A stretch of DNA of 64,000 nucleotides from Zygnema cylindricum (taxonomy: Eukaryota > Streptophyta > Zygnematophyceae > Zygnematales > Zygnemataceae). This document shows positions 1 through 9,732 of the stretch, piece by piece. The translations under genes and the position numbers were made by a program. Positions within the stretch are counted from its first letter, which is position 1. Each line of letters opens with the position of its first letter. The notes under the pieces were generated by a model. That model saw only the letters and a program-made list of their open reading frames with translations, did no database searches and was not told where the DNA came from. The stretch covers positions 168,322 to 232,321 of the forward strand of contig JBBHKE010002973.1 of the NCBI GenBank assembly GCA_037447655.1, written 5' to 3'.

Positions 1-215
1 GATCAAACCTCCTCCTATAGATAAAGTAACGACTCTTTCCAACGGGTCCCTACAAATCCGACTAAAATTCATTACTTTGTTTCTTTGAAATAATACGACC
101 ACAAGTACTATAATACTACACCGTACTCTCCGAACCCGTACATTTAGATCTATTCAATTTTCTCTAATTTTTCTACCCTCACCACCTTCCCTAAGTTAAG
201 TCACTCTCACTAATA
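1..215. other. Mirror-image copy of copia sequence (arm 1)
   Basis: Read right to left, without complementing, these 215 bases are identical to 349-563: position i equals position 564-i throughout, by direct reading. The plain complement of this stretch therefore reads as copia sense sequence. The identity stops exactly at 215/349. It may continue left of the window. Bases 216-348, between the arms, are ordinary copia sequence. A reversed but uncomplemented copy is not an expected recombination product, so a sequence-processing or gap-filling artefact is the leading explanation. Confidence 0.95.
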
Positions 216-1915
216 GGTGAAAACACTTTAGCCGGTCCCCAAATATCTGTGTGTACTAGATCTAGAATTTTTTCTCCCTTATAGGTGGTTGTTTTAGGAA
301 AGGCAATCAATGTGCTTTACCTTGAGCACATCCACTACAATCACTTATATAATCACTCTCACTGAATTGAATCCCTTCCACCACTCCCATCTTTTTAATC
401 TCTTTTAACTTATCTAGATTTACATGCCCAAGCCTCTCATGCCACATCATAATATCATGAACACCAGCATAATAAAGTTTCTTTGTTTCATTACTTAAAA
501 TCAGCCTAAACATCCCTGGGCAACCTTTCTCAGCAATGAAATAGATATCCTCCTCCAAACTAGCAGTAAAGACTCCTTCCCTAGTGCTAGTAAAAAAACC
601 CTTATCATCTAATACAGATGTAGAGATGAGGTTTTGTTCAGATCCGGAATAAACAATACATCGGAGAATGTTACTATGGATGTCTTTCCTTCTACTAACA
701 CTTTCAAATCTACGATCCTACAAGAGAAGTGGTGACTATCCTCCCATCCCTGTACTCTATCTCTACGGTGGGAATCTTTCTTATCTTAGTGAACAGGTGC
801 CTATCCTTACACATGTGCATGGAGGCACATGAATCTACAATCCAGCCTGTTTCACCTTTCAATCCACGGTAAGCACATTTCTACCTTTGTGGAATTTCGA
901 CCTCGTTTTTTGCCTCCAACTCCTCATCTAAAAGGAGCTCATCGTCCTAGTCCTCGGATTTCGCCTCATGTAACTGTGTCACAAGTGCCTTTTTCTTTCC
1001 TCTCGAGTACCACCGATATGCCCCTCCTTTAACCGAAGCTCGGTTAGCTTAGTGCACTCTACCATATAGTACCCATATTTCTTACAAAAATGACATAACC
1101 CTTTGGGAGCCCTTGGTTCGAACTCGTCGGTCTGATTTTTCTGCTCCTTCCCCCCATAGTTTCCGACCGATTTTCGAGAATCCTTGTTCCTCAAATCGGT
1201 CGCAGTTGCCAAGGCTTGGCCACTCTTTCCTCCCCTTTACATCTCAATCGTATTCTCTCATATGTGAATCATCCCTACCATTGAGTTCCATATCCACCTT
1301 GAGTGTGACAAGTCTTGCACACGGTTGACTATGTTCTCGAACTCATCAGGCAACTTCATCAGAACCCCTTTCACTAAAACTTCCCAGCTCTCTATCTCAC
1401 GTTATGTGTAAAGCCTACGCAAAAATCTCATATCTTCCCTGTGGTTATTACTCCCTCGGTCTGATCGCCAACTATCAATTCTGAATCAAAATACTTTAGT
1501 ATTTCTTGCTGAGAGCCATCCAATAACCGATGCCCATTCTACCTGCAAATGAGGACATGCAAGTCCTTGATGAGATGGCGTAGGATGAAGTGTTTTGCCG
1601 CCATATTGTTGAAGTCCCAGGTTTCAGTTTCATTCTCCTCGTTCCTCGGAATAGGTGACATGAATGCCGAACCAGTTGCTATTGGTGTGGTCGTCTCCTT
1701 CTTCTTTTCCTTTGTCCACCACCTCTCCTTCCTTTGTTTCCTCCATTGAAGGTGGATCCTCTTTCCTTGTGAATCTGCTTCCTCCAAACCTTGGAGGGAT
1801 TCTAAGACTTGATGGACGCCCCAACCATCCACTCACTATCCCCCAAAACCTTTTTTCGCATAGAGCTCCTATCATCATACTTTCCCAGTATATGAAACCA
1901 GGTCCATGGGCCCAT
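216..1915 (-). pseudogene. Cop-A gag-pol remnant
   Basis: Minus-strand copia polyprotein fragments. From the 5' side they are: Gag core pieces (about 1539-1900), a CCHC knuckle at about 1050-1098 whose histidine is replaced by tyrosine (CHFCKKYGYYMVEC), an aspartic protease remnant near 813-842 reading DSCAS in place of the usual DSGAS, and the integrase N-terminal domain (216-563) with H-LGH and CSGCAQGK. The Gag start in the PBS is followed by a ~27-nt deletion, so the frame is lost at once. About 1365-1500 is too diverged to align by eye. It is clearly dead, and gag to integrase order is the normal copia order. Confidence 0.8.
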
Positions 1916-1919
1916 AACC
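1907..1919 (-). other. Cop-A primer binding site (half tRNA-iMet type)
   Basis: Thirteen bases, GGTTATGGGCCCA on the minus strand, directly follow the LTR end. They are complementary to the anticodon stem-loop of plant initiator tRNA-Met, not to its 3' end. The same site occurs in Cop-B, Cop-C and Cop-E. Confidence 0.75.
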
Positions 1920-2987
1920 TGAAACTCTAAGACCCCCATAAGTCCTCAGAGTGGACAGCTTCCAAGAAACCTCTAGGAATACCTTCACCCCTTTGTGTTT
2001 CACCAAGAACAACTGCCACCCTGGGAGACAATATATCTGACCAACTTCACCCCTGTGAAGGCAAGACTCCCCTGAGTCGATAGCAAAAATAATCTTTGAA
2101 TTTGCTCCCCTTAGCAGTAAGTTAGGGAGGGTCAAAGTTGACCTTTTGTACAGAAGCTCCCTGGGAGAGAGGATCTTATCTCCTAATTTTTTCTAAGTCC
2201 TATCTCTCTCACAGACTCTATCTACTGATGTACGGAACCAATCAAATTACACTTCCGTACACAAAAGTACAACTGCCGGTGTACTTTCTGTACGGACATT
2301 GTACGACATGGCCTAAATTTTGACACGTGGTATATCTGGATTCGCTCCCTTAATCCTCAGTGATGCCGCAATCCAATGTCATTCCGCCACGTGTCATTCG
2401 ATGTGGCGATGACCAAAAACCGCCGAAATCCTCTTCCGCGATCTCTGCGTTAATTCCGGTCGTCCGATTAAATTCACATTTAATCTTAGCCGTAATAAGT
2501 ACATGCGCGGTATTCATTTCGCTAAAGAAATAAATGCGCGGTATTTGTTTCTTATCCGTACCGTAATCCGTACTTTTACATTACTAGATCTATGTCTCCC
2601 GTAAAACTGTTTCAGTTAAATGAACTATCGTACGCATTAATGTTGAAGTAATTATCAAACCCTATAATACATAACACTATGTCTAGACTTAACGGATAAG
2701 GCTACCGGCTACCGGCAGCTTACCGTCCGGCAGGTACCAAGATCAAATCCTGGGGTAAACACATACTCTTTTAGTAAATAACCCAACGGTAAATAAACTA
2801 ATATATATATTTCCCGTAAACCTCTGGATAGCCTAGGTAGCCATGCCTCTAGCTTCCTCTCCAACTTCTCAGTGACTGCGACAAGTTTGAGAGTTGAAGA
2901 GAGAAGTTAGAGGTAGACTGCCTCGGCTTCTTTCTATATTTCTATTTATATCTAGAAAATACTTTAAACAGACCATTAATTTCTACA
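1920..2987 (-). repeat. Cop-A 5' LTR (1068 bp)
   Basis: On the minus strand it starts TGTAGAAATTAATGG and ends AGAGTTTCA next to the PBS, matching the Cop-E LTR termini (TG...CA). It contains the palindrome GGTCAACTTTGACC (2130-2143) and leader hairpins at 2103-2116 and 2065-2078 plus a third beside them. Conserved CCAAT-type motifs lie near 2240. The other LTR is outside the window. Confidence 0.9.
2689..2772 (+). other. tRNA-like module antisense in Cop-A LTR
   Basis: On the strand opposite the element there is a box-A-like TTAACGGATAAGG, then a T-arm-like hairpin CCAAGATCAAATCCTGG (2737-2753), then TTTT at 2769-2772. The same arrangement recurs at equivalent positions in the other LTRs of this family. 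It is not a functional tRNA gene: the acceptor stem does not close convincingly. Confidence 0.5.
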
Positions 2988-2989
2988 AG

Positions 2990-5753
2990 TATGACTGAGG
3001 CTTATCTGGGTGAGTTAGCTTTGTTACCTTGTGAACAGCTTGTTTATCTTGTAGTCTTTTGCTGCTCCTCCGTCCTCCCTCGAAGTCCGAAGCTGGAATG
3101 GAGGGAAGTCTTAGATTCCTCTGCACTGTCTCATCAACTCCCCTATCCATGAAAACCGGTTCTGGCTCGTTTTTCCTCTCTCTCCTCAAAGTGTGTAGAA
3201 ATATGAGGAGATTCCGGTATATCTCCTCCATCTTGGATCTCCTCGAATCTACAATCACGTTTTCACTAGTGTCCTTTGTGGGAAGATCTAAGACATCCTC
3301 ACTCTCGGACTCAAAACTGATTCTGATTTTTTTGGTGTATTTAAAGGGATCAAATGACTTCCCTTCATCCATGACAACTAGGTGCTTTACCAGAATAATA
3401 TCTTGTTTAGCTAAGTTATAGTCTCTATATCCCTTAACATCCTTATTGTATCCCACAAAATATCACGGTTTTCCTTTAGCATTTAGTTTCCAGTTTTTCT
3501 TATCTGTATCAAGACTGTAAACTTGACTACCGAATACTTTCAAGTGAAAAATATCCAGTTTCCTTCCAATCCATCTCTCATAAAGTGTCATTCCTTTGAC
3601 AGTTGTTGTGAGGACTCTATTCTTAATGTAGTTAGCACAGTTCATGGCTTTTGCCCAAAATCTTCTTCCTATTTTCTTATCTGCCAACATACTACACACA
3701 CTACCTCCCAAAGTCCGGTTCAACCTCTCACCTACCCCATTTTGTTCAGGATTATTTGGTAAAGTTTTCTGATGCTGAACTCCCTCATCTCTCAAGTATT
3801 CTTCAAACTGGTTAGAGGTGTACTCTCCCCCATTATCACTTCTTATTCTCTTAATGGGGGTTCCATGTAACTTTTCACTCCATGCTTGGTATTCTTTGAT
3901 GTACTTTGGTGTTTCAGACTTTGTTTTCAGGAAGTAGACTCTAGAATATCAGGACCAATCATCAATAATTGTCAGCATATACCTCTTCCCCCCAACCGAA
4001 GGTACCGTTGCTAGTCCCCAGATATCTGTGTGGACCAGATCTAGTACTTTCTCACCTCTATATGTGGCAGTTTTGGGAAAGGGAAGTCTATGAGCCTTAC
4101 CTTGGACAATGCCACTACAATCATCCATCATTTCATTATCCCCAAACAGAATGCCTTCTACCACACCCAGCTTCTTCATTTCCCTCAGCCTATCAAAATG
4201 CACATGCCCCAACTGCTTATGCCTGATCATCAAGCTCGGGACACCACTATAGTAAGCACTCTTCTTTTCATTACTCAGGTTAAGCCTAAACATTCTTTGG
4301 CTATCCTTATTTGTTGTGAAGTAGACTTCATCTCCGTTCTTAGCTATAAAGACTCCCTTTTTAGTGAAGGTATCAAAATCCTAATCATCTAATACAGAAG
4401 TAGACACAAGATTTTTACTCAGCTCAGGAATATAGAGCACATCTGAGAAGGTGAGTATAGAAGTCTTACCCTCCACTAAGACTTTCAGATCTACCGATCC
4501 CACTAGATCTTTGGTAACTACTCTTCCATCCCCATACTCTATTTCTACCGTAGGGATCTTTCTTAACTTAGTGAAGAGGTGCCCGTCACAACACATATGC
4601 ATGGATGCACCAGAATCGATGATCCATCCTTCCTCTGGAGCTTCTCGAATGGCTCCAAGAGCACACTTCTGTTTCCGAGGGATCTCCTGCTCCTCTGGTT
4701 TCTTGTCGAGAAGAAGCTCCACATCCTTCTCCTCAAAGGACTCGTCCTCCTCAGTCTCTCCTTTTACTCGTGTGACCACAAGTGCCTTCTTCTTCACTCT
4801 GGAAGTACCCCCTCCACGGTTTTCTCGAAGCCTCAGCTCTGACAGTTTGATGCAATCAGCTATAAAGTGTCCCAACTTTTTGCAGAAATGACAAAGACCC
4901 TTTGGGGGCCTACGTTCTCCAGATTGATCTTTTTCTGCTTTGAAGTTGTTGTACTGCTTCTTCGGATCCTTCCTCCACCGGTCTATTCCAGCAACTAGAG
5001 CTTGAACGCTCTTACCTCCTCTACGGATCTCAATAGTGTTCTCCTTCACGAGTATCATTCAGACCACGGTGTTCCACTTCCAAGAACTGTCATCCATTTC
5101 TTCCACACGGTACACTATGTTTTCATACTCATCAGGTAGCTTCATGATGAGAGTGTTAACTTTCATCTTCATTGTGCTTGTCCATCCGGCACTCTCCATC
5201 TCCATATATAGGCAACATAGATCATTACAGTAATCTAACATCTTCCCTCCTTTGTAAATATAACTCCCCAACCTTTGCTCCACTAGCTGGAGCTCCTAGA
5301 TAGTACCAGCACTATAGATCTCCACTAAAGTCATCCACAACTCCTCGGCCTTGAAGATGTGAAGATGAGAGGTCCTCAACGTTTGGGTGAGGTACCTCAG
5401 AATGAAATGCCTAACATTCATGTTGGTGTACTCCCACATTTGAATATCGTTTTCCTCGTTCTTCACGACCACCGCTCCGAGTCCCGTGGTAATAGGAGTA
5501 AAAGGTGTCTCCTTTCCTTTGCCTTTTTTGCACACACCGCTGTCCCCATCGTGTGTCTCCTCCGTTGGAGCAGATGCTGCTGCAGAAAAACCTCACTCTT
5601 TCAAACCCTGGTGGAGTCCCCTGAGATGGTCGTTTCACTCGTCCACTGACGATACTCCAGTATCGTTTTTCAAACAATGCCCCTGTCATCAATCGCTTCC
5701 CAGTAAATGAACCCAGATCCGTTGTAGATGGGCACCCTAGAGGGTGGGCCCAT
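2990..5753 (-). pseudogene. Cop-B gag-pol (gag to integrase) with frameshifts
   Basis: Read leftward on the minus strand it carries: Gag start MGPPSRVPIYNG at the PBS ATG (5753), Gag core (5059-5692) in shifted pieces, CCHC knuckle CHFCKKLGHFIADC near 4870-4910, protease DSGAS near 4610, integrase HHCC domain (about 4100-4290) with the second cysteine of CxxC changed (CSGI), integrase core start DIWGLA near 4020, and a second block with NPEQNGVGERLNRT (3463-3795). The acidic linker at 2983-3456 leads toward RT. At least four frame breaks separate these pieces. It is closely related to Cop-E and is non-functional. Confidence 0.85.
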
Positions 5754-5757
5754 AACC
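5743..5757 (-). other. Cop-B primer binding site
   Basis: GGTTATGGGCCCACC on the minus strand immediately follows the LTR. All 15 bases are complementary to nucleotides 25-39 of plant initiator tRNA-Met, with the CAU anticodon pairing the ATG. That ATG is also the apparent Gag start. Confidence 0.85.
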
Positions 5758-6758
5758 TGTAATTGTGTGTCCCCCATTATGGACCAAAATTGAGGAAGCC
5801 TCTAGGTAGTTTTACACTATCCCACTTTCAACTAAAGCAACTGCAACCCAAGCAGGCAAATAGACAATGTGACTTCACCCCTTTGTAAGCTGGACTCCCC
5901 TGAGTCCACAGCAAAAAAAAATCACTGAAAATGCCTAACCAGGCGATTAGTTATTAAGTGGCAAAGATGCAAATATTTATACAAGCTTGTTGGGAGAGAG
6001 GCGGCTACCTCCTCAATCCTCTAAGTCCTAAACCCCTCTCACAACCCATATAAACTGATGTACGAACCAATCAGAAGACTGAAAAGTACAGAAAGGTACT
6101 ATGGCCGATTTACTTTGTGTACAGCCTGTGTTTGACAAGGCCATGGAGTGGACGTCTGTCTCCTCCAGACTTGTCCTCGCGTTCTTCGGGATTCCCGCTT
6201 CCCAATAATATCTTGCCACGCGTCGACATGTCATGTCACGTCCAAAAACCACGAAGGCAGCTATAATGAGATCGCGGCGATGATGCAAATCGTCAGATCC
6301 AAACCGACTTTTAATGTTCGCCGTCCAAAATAGCAAATGTCCGGTACATTTGTTTCGTACGCACCAAAACTCAACTAGTTTCGATGTCCTTTATTATTAT
6401 TCCGTTGAACGAATTTATGATCTTGCTAATGTTTATATAGCTATCAAACACTATGTATCCTAACGGACTACTACGAGAGACCGATAAGAGTTGACGGCTA
6501 CGCCATGCTCTGCCGGTCGGAGATTCGAGTCCTGCCGGACTCACCTTTTTTGTAGAGAGTGATTTAGGTCACTCTTTAGTCTTGCCTATGGAGCTGAGGC
6601 AAAAATGGCTCCACCGCCCTCTCTCTCCTTCAGTGACTACAACAAGTATTGGGGCTAAACTGGGAGAAGGTGGAGGTAGGCTGCCTGTACTTTTTCTTTT
6701 AATTATTTTACCTAATTAAGACCTAAAATATACCTTCCCTAAATCAGTGATTTCAATA
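5758..6758 (-). repeat. Cop-B 5' LTR (1001 bp)
   Basis: The minus-strand start is TATTGAAATCAC (canonical TG changed to TA) and the end is ...CAATTACA before the PBS. The leader carries hairpins with sequences different from Cop-E but still paired: GCCTGGTTAGGC (5933-5944) and TGGACTCAGGGGAGTCCA (5891-5908). The TATA-like sequence TATAAATA lies near 5975. Confidence 0.85.
6461..6551 (+). other. tRNA-like module antisense in Cop-B LTR
   Basis: TAACGGACTACTACGAG is followed by the box-B-like segment GGAGATTCGAGTCC and then six T (6546-6551), a typical Pol III stop. It lies opposite to the element's coding strand at the same LTR position as in the other copies. Confidence 0.5.
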
Positions 6759-8501
6759 GAACTCTCGCCGGTCCCCAAATGTCCGTGTATACCAAATCAA
6801 GAACTTTTTCTCCTTCATAAGTTGTTTCCTTTGGAAATGGTAATCTGTGTGCTTTACCTTGAGCACACCCACTGCAATCACTCACATTCTCATTTTCCCC
6901 AAAGCGTATCCCTTCAACTACTCCCAACTTTTTCATTTCTTTTAACTTTTCTAGATTCACATTCCCAAGTCTCTTATGCCACAACATAATATCATTGACA
7001 CCAGCATAGTAAAGTTTGAGTTTTTCATTACTTAAAGCAAGCCTGAACATTCATTGGCTACTTTTCTCAGGAGTGAAATACACATCTTCCTCAAAGCTAG
7101 CTGTAAAAACTTCTTTTCTGGTGCTAGTTTCTAAACCTTTATCATCTAATACAGATGTAGAGATAAGGTTTTTGTTTAACTCCAGAATAAACAATACATC
7201 GGAGAATGTAACTATGGAGGCTTTCCCTTCCACTATGACTTTCAAATCTATCAATCCTACATACGTAGTGGTAACTACCCTCCCATCCCCATATTCAATC
7301 TCTATTGTAGGAATATTTCTCAGCTTAGTGAACAGATGCTTATCCTTGCACATGTGCATGGAGACACTTGAGTCCACAATCCAACCCCCTTCATCTTTGA
7401 ATCCACCGAAAGAACATTTTTGCTTCCGTGGAATTTCAACTTCAGTCTTTGCCTCCAACACCTCATCTAAAAAAAGTTCGTCTTCCTCCTCATCGGATTC
7501 TTCCTCAAGTACCTGTGTGACAAGTGCCTTTTTCTTTCCTTGTGGCTGACCCCCGGTCTGCCCCTCCTTTATCCGAAACTCGGTCAGTTTGGTACATTCC
7601 GCCATGTAATTCCCGGGTTTCTTGCAAAAATGACAAAGTCCAATAGGTCCCTTTTTTTCGAACTCATCGGATTGATTGTTCTGGTCTTCCCCTTAATGAC
7701 TTCCAAGCGGATTTCGTGAATCTTTGTTTCTCCAACTTGCTCTGGCCGCCAAGGCTTGTCCACTCTTAACCCCCCTCTTGATTTCGATTGTATTCTCTCG
7801 AAAGAGGATGATACCAACTACCGAGTTCCATCACTGGCATCCATCTAGAGTCCGGCAGATCCTGCACCCGGTTCACAATGTTCTCATTACTTATCGGGTA
7901 GTTTCATGAGTAAGCAATGAACCTTTGTCTTCTCGGTTTCTACTTTCCCGGCACAATCTAATTCCATGAAGAGTATGGCCAGCTCATTTCAGAAATTGAG
8001 CATCTTCTCTCTTTTTTGAAAGTATCCATTGATCTTTTGTTCAGCCAGCTTCTGTTTCTGAATCGTACCGCTCCGGTACATATCTATAAGCGCATCCCAC
8101 AGATCAGAAGAACTTTCCACTTGTAAATGAGGACCTACGAGTCCTTGTGTGAGATGACGGAGGATAAAATGCTTGGATGCCATGTTGTTGTAGTCCCAAG
8201 TATCGATGTCATTCTCCTCACTCCTCGGAATCAGAGAAATGAAAAGAGAATCGGTTGCTATAGGTGTGGTTTTCTCCTTATCTTTCCCTTTTTCCACCAC
8301 GATGCTTTCTCCGTCTTCTGAGTCCTCTGATGGTGGTGGATGTGGTTTCCTACAAAATCTGTTTCCCCCAAACCCTGGAGGGATAGTCGAACCACTCAGT
8401 ATTCCCCAAAAATTTTCCTCACATAGGGCTCCTATCATCATACTCTCCCAGTAGATGAACCCAATCCCATTGAATATGGGCACCCTAGAGGGTGGACCCA
8501 T
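6759..8501 (-). pseudogene. Cop-C gag-pol, 5' half
   Basis: Gag begins at the ATG in the PBS (8501) with MGPPSRVPIFNG and stays open for 170 codons to 7989. Next come a broken Gag C-terminus and a CCHC region (7584-7817), where the knuckle is interrupted by a frameshift. A 184-codon block follows (7051-7605), holding an acidic linker and the protease with DSSVS in place of DSGAS. The integrase HHCC domain (6739-7050) has H-RLGNVNL, with the second histidine changed to asparagine, and CSGCAQGK. It is cut after DIWGPARV by Cop-B. Altered protease and zinc residues mark it as dead. Confidence 0.85.
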
Positions 8502-8505
8502 AACC
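8491..8505 (-). other. Cop-C primer binding site
   Basis: GGTTATGGGTCCACC on the minus strand; one mismatch to the half tRNA-iMet site of Cop-B and Cop-E. The Gag ATG (8501-8499) lies inside it. Confidence 0.8.
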
Positions 8506-9492
8506 TAAAACTATGAGACCTCCATTGGTACTCAAAGTAGGCAGCTTACTAGAAGCCCCTAGGATAGCCTCAATTAAAAGGTCTTTCGTTGAGTATTGCT
8601 GACACCGTGACAGAATGCAGACTGACCAAATAGTACCCCTTGGAAGAGTCGACTCCCCTGAGTCTACTACAAAAAGAATCCTTGAATTTGCTCCCCTGAG
8701 CAGCAAATTATCAATGGTCAAAGATGACCTTTTTATATTGGAGCTCTCTAGGAGAGAGGCGGCTACCTCTAATTTTCTAAGTCCTAAACCCCTCTCTAAA
8801 CCCTCTACTACTGATGTACAGAGCCAATCAATTGAGTGTACAGTATAGAAAGGTACTTGGCCTGGAGAACTTTTTGTACGGCCATTGTACGACATGGCAA
8901 GAAAGACAACGCATGTTATATCCGTGTTCGCCATAGTATGTCCCGGAGATGCCGTCATCCAATATCATTTTGCCAAGTGTCACCGGTGTGGCTATGACCG
9001 CAAACTGCCAAATCGACCATTCCGCGATGTCGGCTTCTTTCTCCGCCGTTAGATTGATGTCGACGTTAATTTATAGCCGTTAAAATACAAGCAGTACTTT
9101 TCGGTGTAATTTTATTTAACTGTGTCTGTGTGATTGTGGTACGTTGTCAGTAAACCAAAGTTCTCTATTGCGTCATCTGTAAATAGCTATCGTACCCTAT
9201 ATACTTCAGCACTGGTCTTAGACTATAGGATAAGACTAAGAACTACTTTCACGGACGGTAGGTACCAAGATCAAATCTTGGGTCCGTCCATCTTTTTGGT
9301 AAGTTCACCAAGGGTCTGCTTTCTGACTCTAGAAGAAGAATAGGCAGCCATGGCTCTAGCTTCCTCTCCAACCTTCAGTGACTAGGACAAGTATGGAGGC
9401 TAGAGAGAGAAGCTAGAAGCAGGCTGCCTCTGCTTTTTCCTGCTTCTACTTAAATTAATTAAGTAACCTAGAAAATACCTTCAATTTCAACA
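8506..9492 (-). repeat. Cop-C 5' LTR (987 bp)
   Basis: The minus-strand start is TGTTGAAATTGAAGG and the end is CATAGTTTTA (canonical CA changed to TA). TATAAAAAGG precedes a near-palindrome (8716-8729). Hairpins TGCTCAGGGGAGCA (8689-8702) and GACTCAGGGGAGTC (8651-8664) are retained in the leader. Confidence 0.85.
9225..9297 (+). other. tRNA-like module antisense in Cop-C LTR
   Basis: This is the best-formed copy. A TATAGGATAAGACTAAG box-A-like segment lies 46 nt from the T-loop, which is normal tRNA spacing. The T-arm-like hairpin CCAAGATCAAATCTTGG (9265-9281) has a perfect 5-bp stem and 7-nt loop, flanked by GGACGG and CCGTCC. Five T follow at 9293-9297. Confidence 0.55.
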
Positions 9493-9707
9493 TATTGAGA
9501 GTTTGTATAAATTGGCATCTTTGCCACCTCACAACTTATCGGTGGTTAGCCGTTTCGGATTCTTTGCACTGATCTTGAGAGTTTAAACTACGAGTGCGAT
9601 CATTGTCAACGGTCTACTTTGGCGGTGGTTGTGGTGGAGTGGGTTAGTTAAAAAACTACCTAGAGGCTTCATGAATTCTGTAGTCCAATAGAACACATAG
9701 AATTGCA
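9493..9707 (+). repeat. Cop-D 5' LTR remnant
   Basis: It aligns with the last part of the Cop-B LTR (shared GTATAAA, GGCATCTTTGCCAC and the paired segment around CGGTGGTTAGCCG) and ends AGAATTGCA. A decayed PBS follows (9710-9725). Confidence 0.7.
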
Positions 9708-9732
9708 GAGGTAATAGGGGCTCACCCGAGGA

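Larger units (their letters stand above)
1..2987 (-). mobile_element. Cop-A: Ty1/copia element, 5' part
   Basis: This is the 5' portion of a minus-strand copia retrotransposon: a complete 5' LTR (1920-2987), PBS, and decayed gag, zinc knuckle, protease and GAG-pre-integrase segments running leftward. Beyond 216 the sequence becomes a mirror copy, so the rest of the element is not visible. Its LTR right end (2987) directly abuts the Cop-B linker between integrase and RT, so Cop-A is inserted in Cop-B. The right half of its target duplication would be AGTAT (2988-2992); the left half lies outside the window. Confidence 0.85.
2988..6758 (-). mobile_element. Cop-B: Ty1/copia element, 5' part
   Basis: Minus-strand copia with a 5' LTR (5758-6758), PBS (5743-5757), gag, protease and integrase. 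It is cut at the integrase-RT linker, where Cop-A inserted; RT and the 3' LTR must lie left of the window. Its LTR right end at 6758 abuts Cop-C coding sequence just after the integrase motif DIWGPARV, so Cop-B is inserted in Cop-C. Confidence 0.85.
6759..9492 (-). mobile_element. Cop-C: Ty1/copia element, 5' part
   Basis: Minus-strand copia: 5' LTR 8506-9492, PBS 8491-8505, then gag, protease and integrase N-terminus, truncated at 6759 where Cop-B entered. Its LTR right end (9492) abuts the middle of a plus-strand LTR belonging to Cop-D, so Cop-C sits in that LTR. The 3' half lies outside the window. Confidence 0.85.

Noticed and set aside
1-563. Mirror repeat as a triplex (H-DNA) forming element
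   Set aside because: H-DNA mirror repeats need homopurine/homopyrimidine arms; these arms are mixed-sequence coding DNA.
9225-9297. Functional tRNA gene
   Set aside because: Acceptor and anticodon stems do not close and no clear anticodon is present; only D/T-arm-like parts and a T-run are visible.
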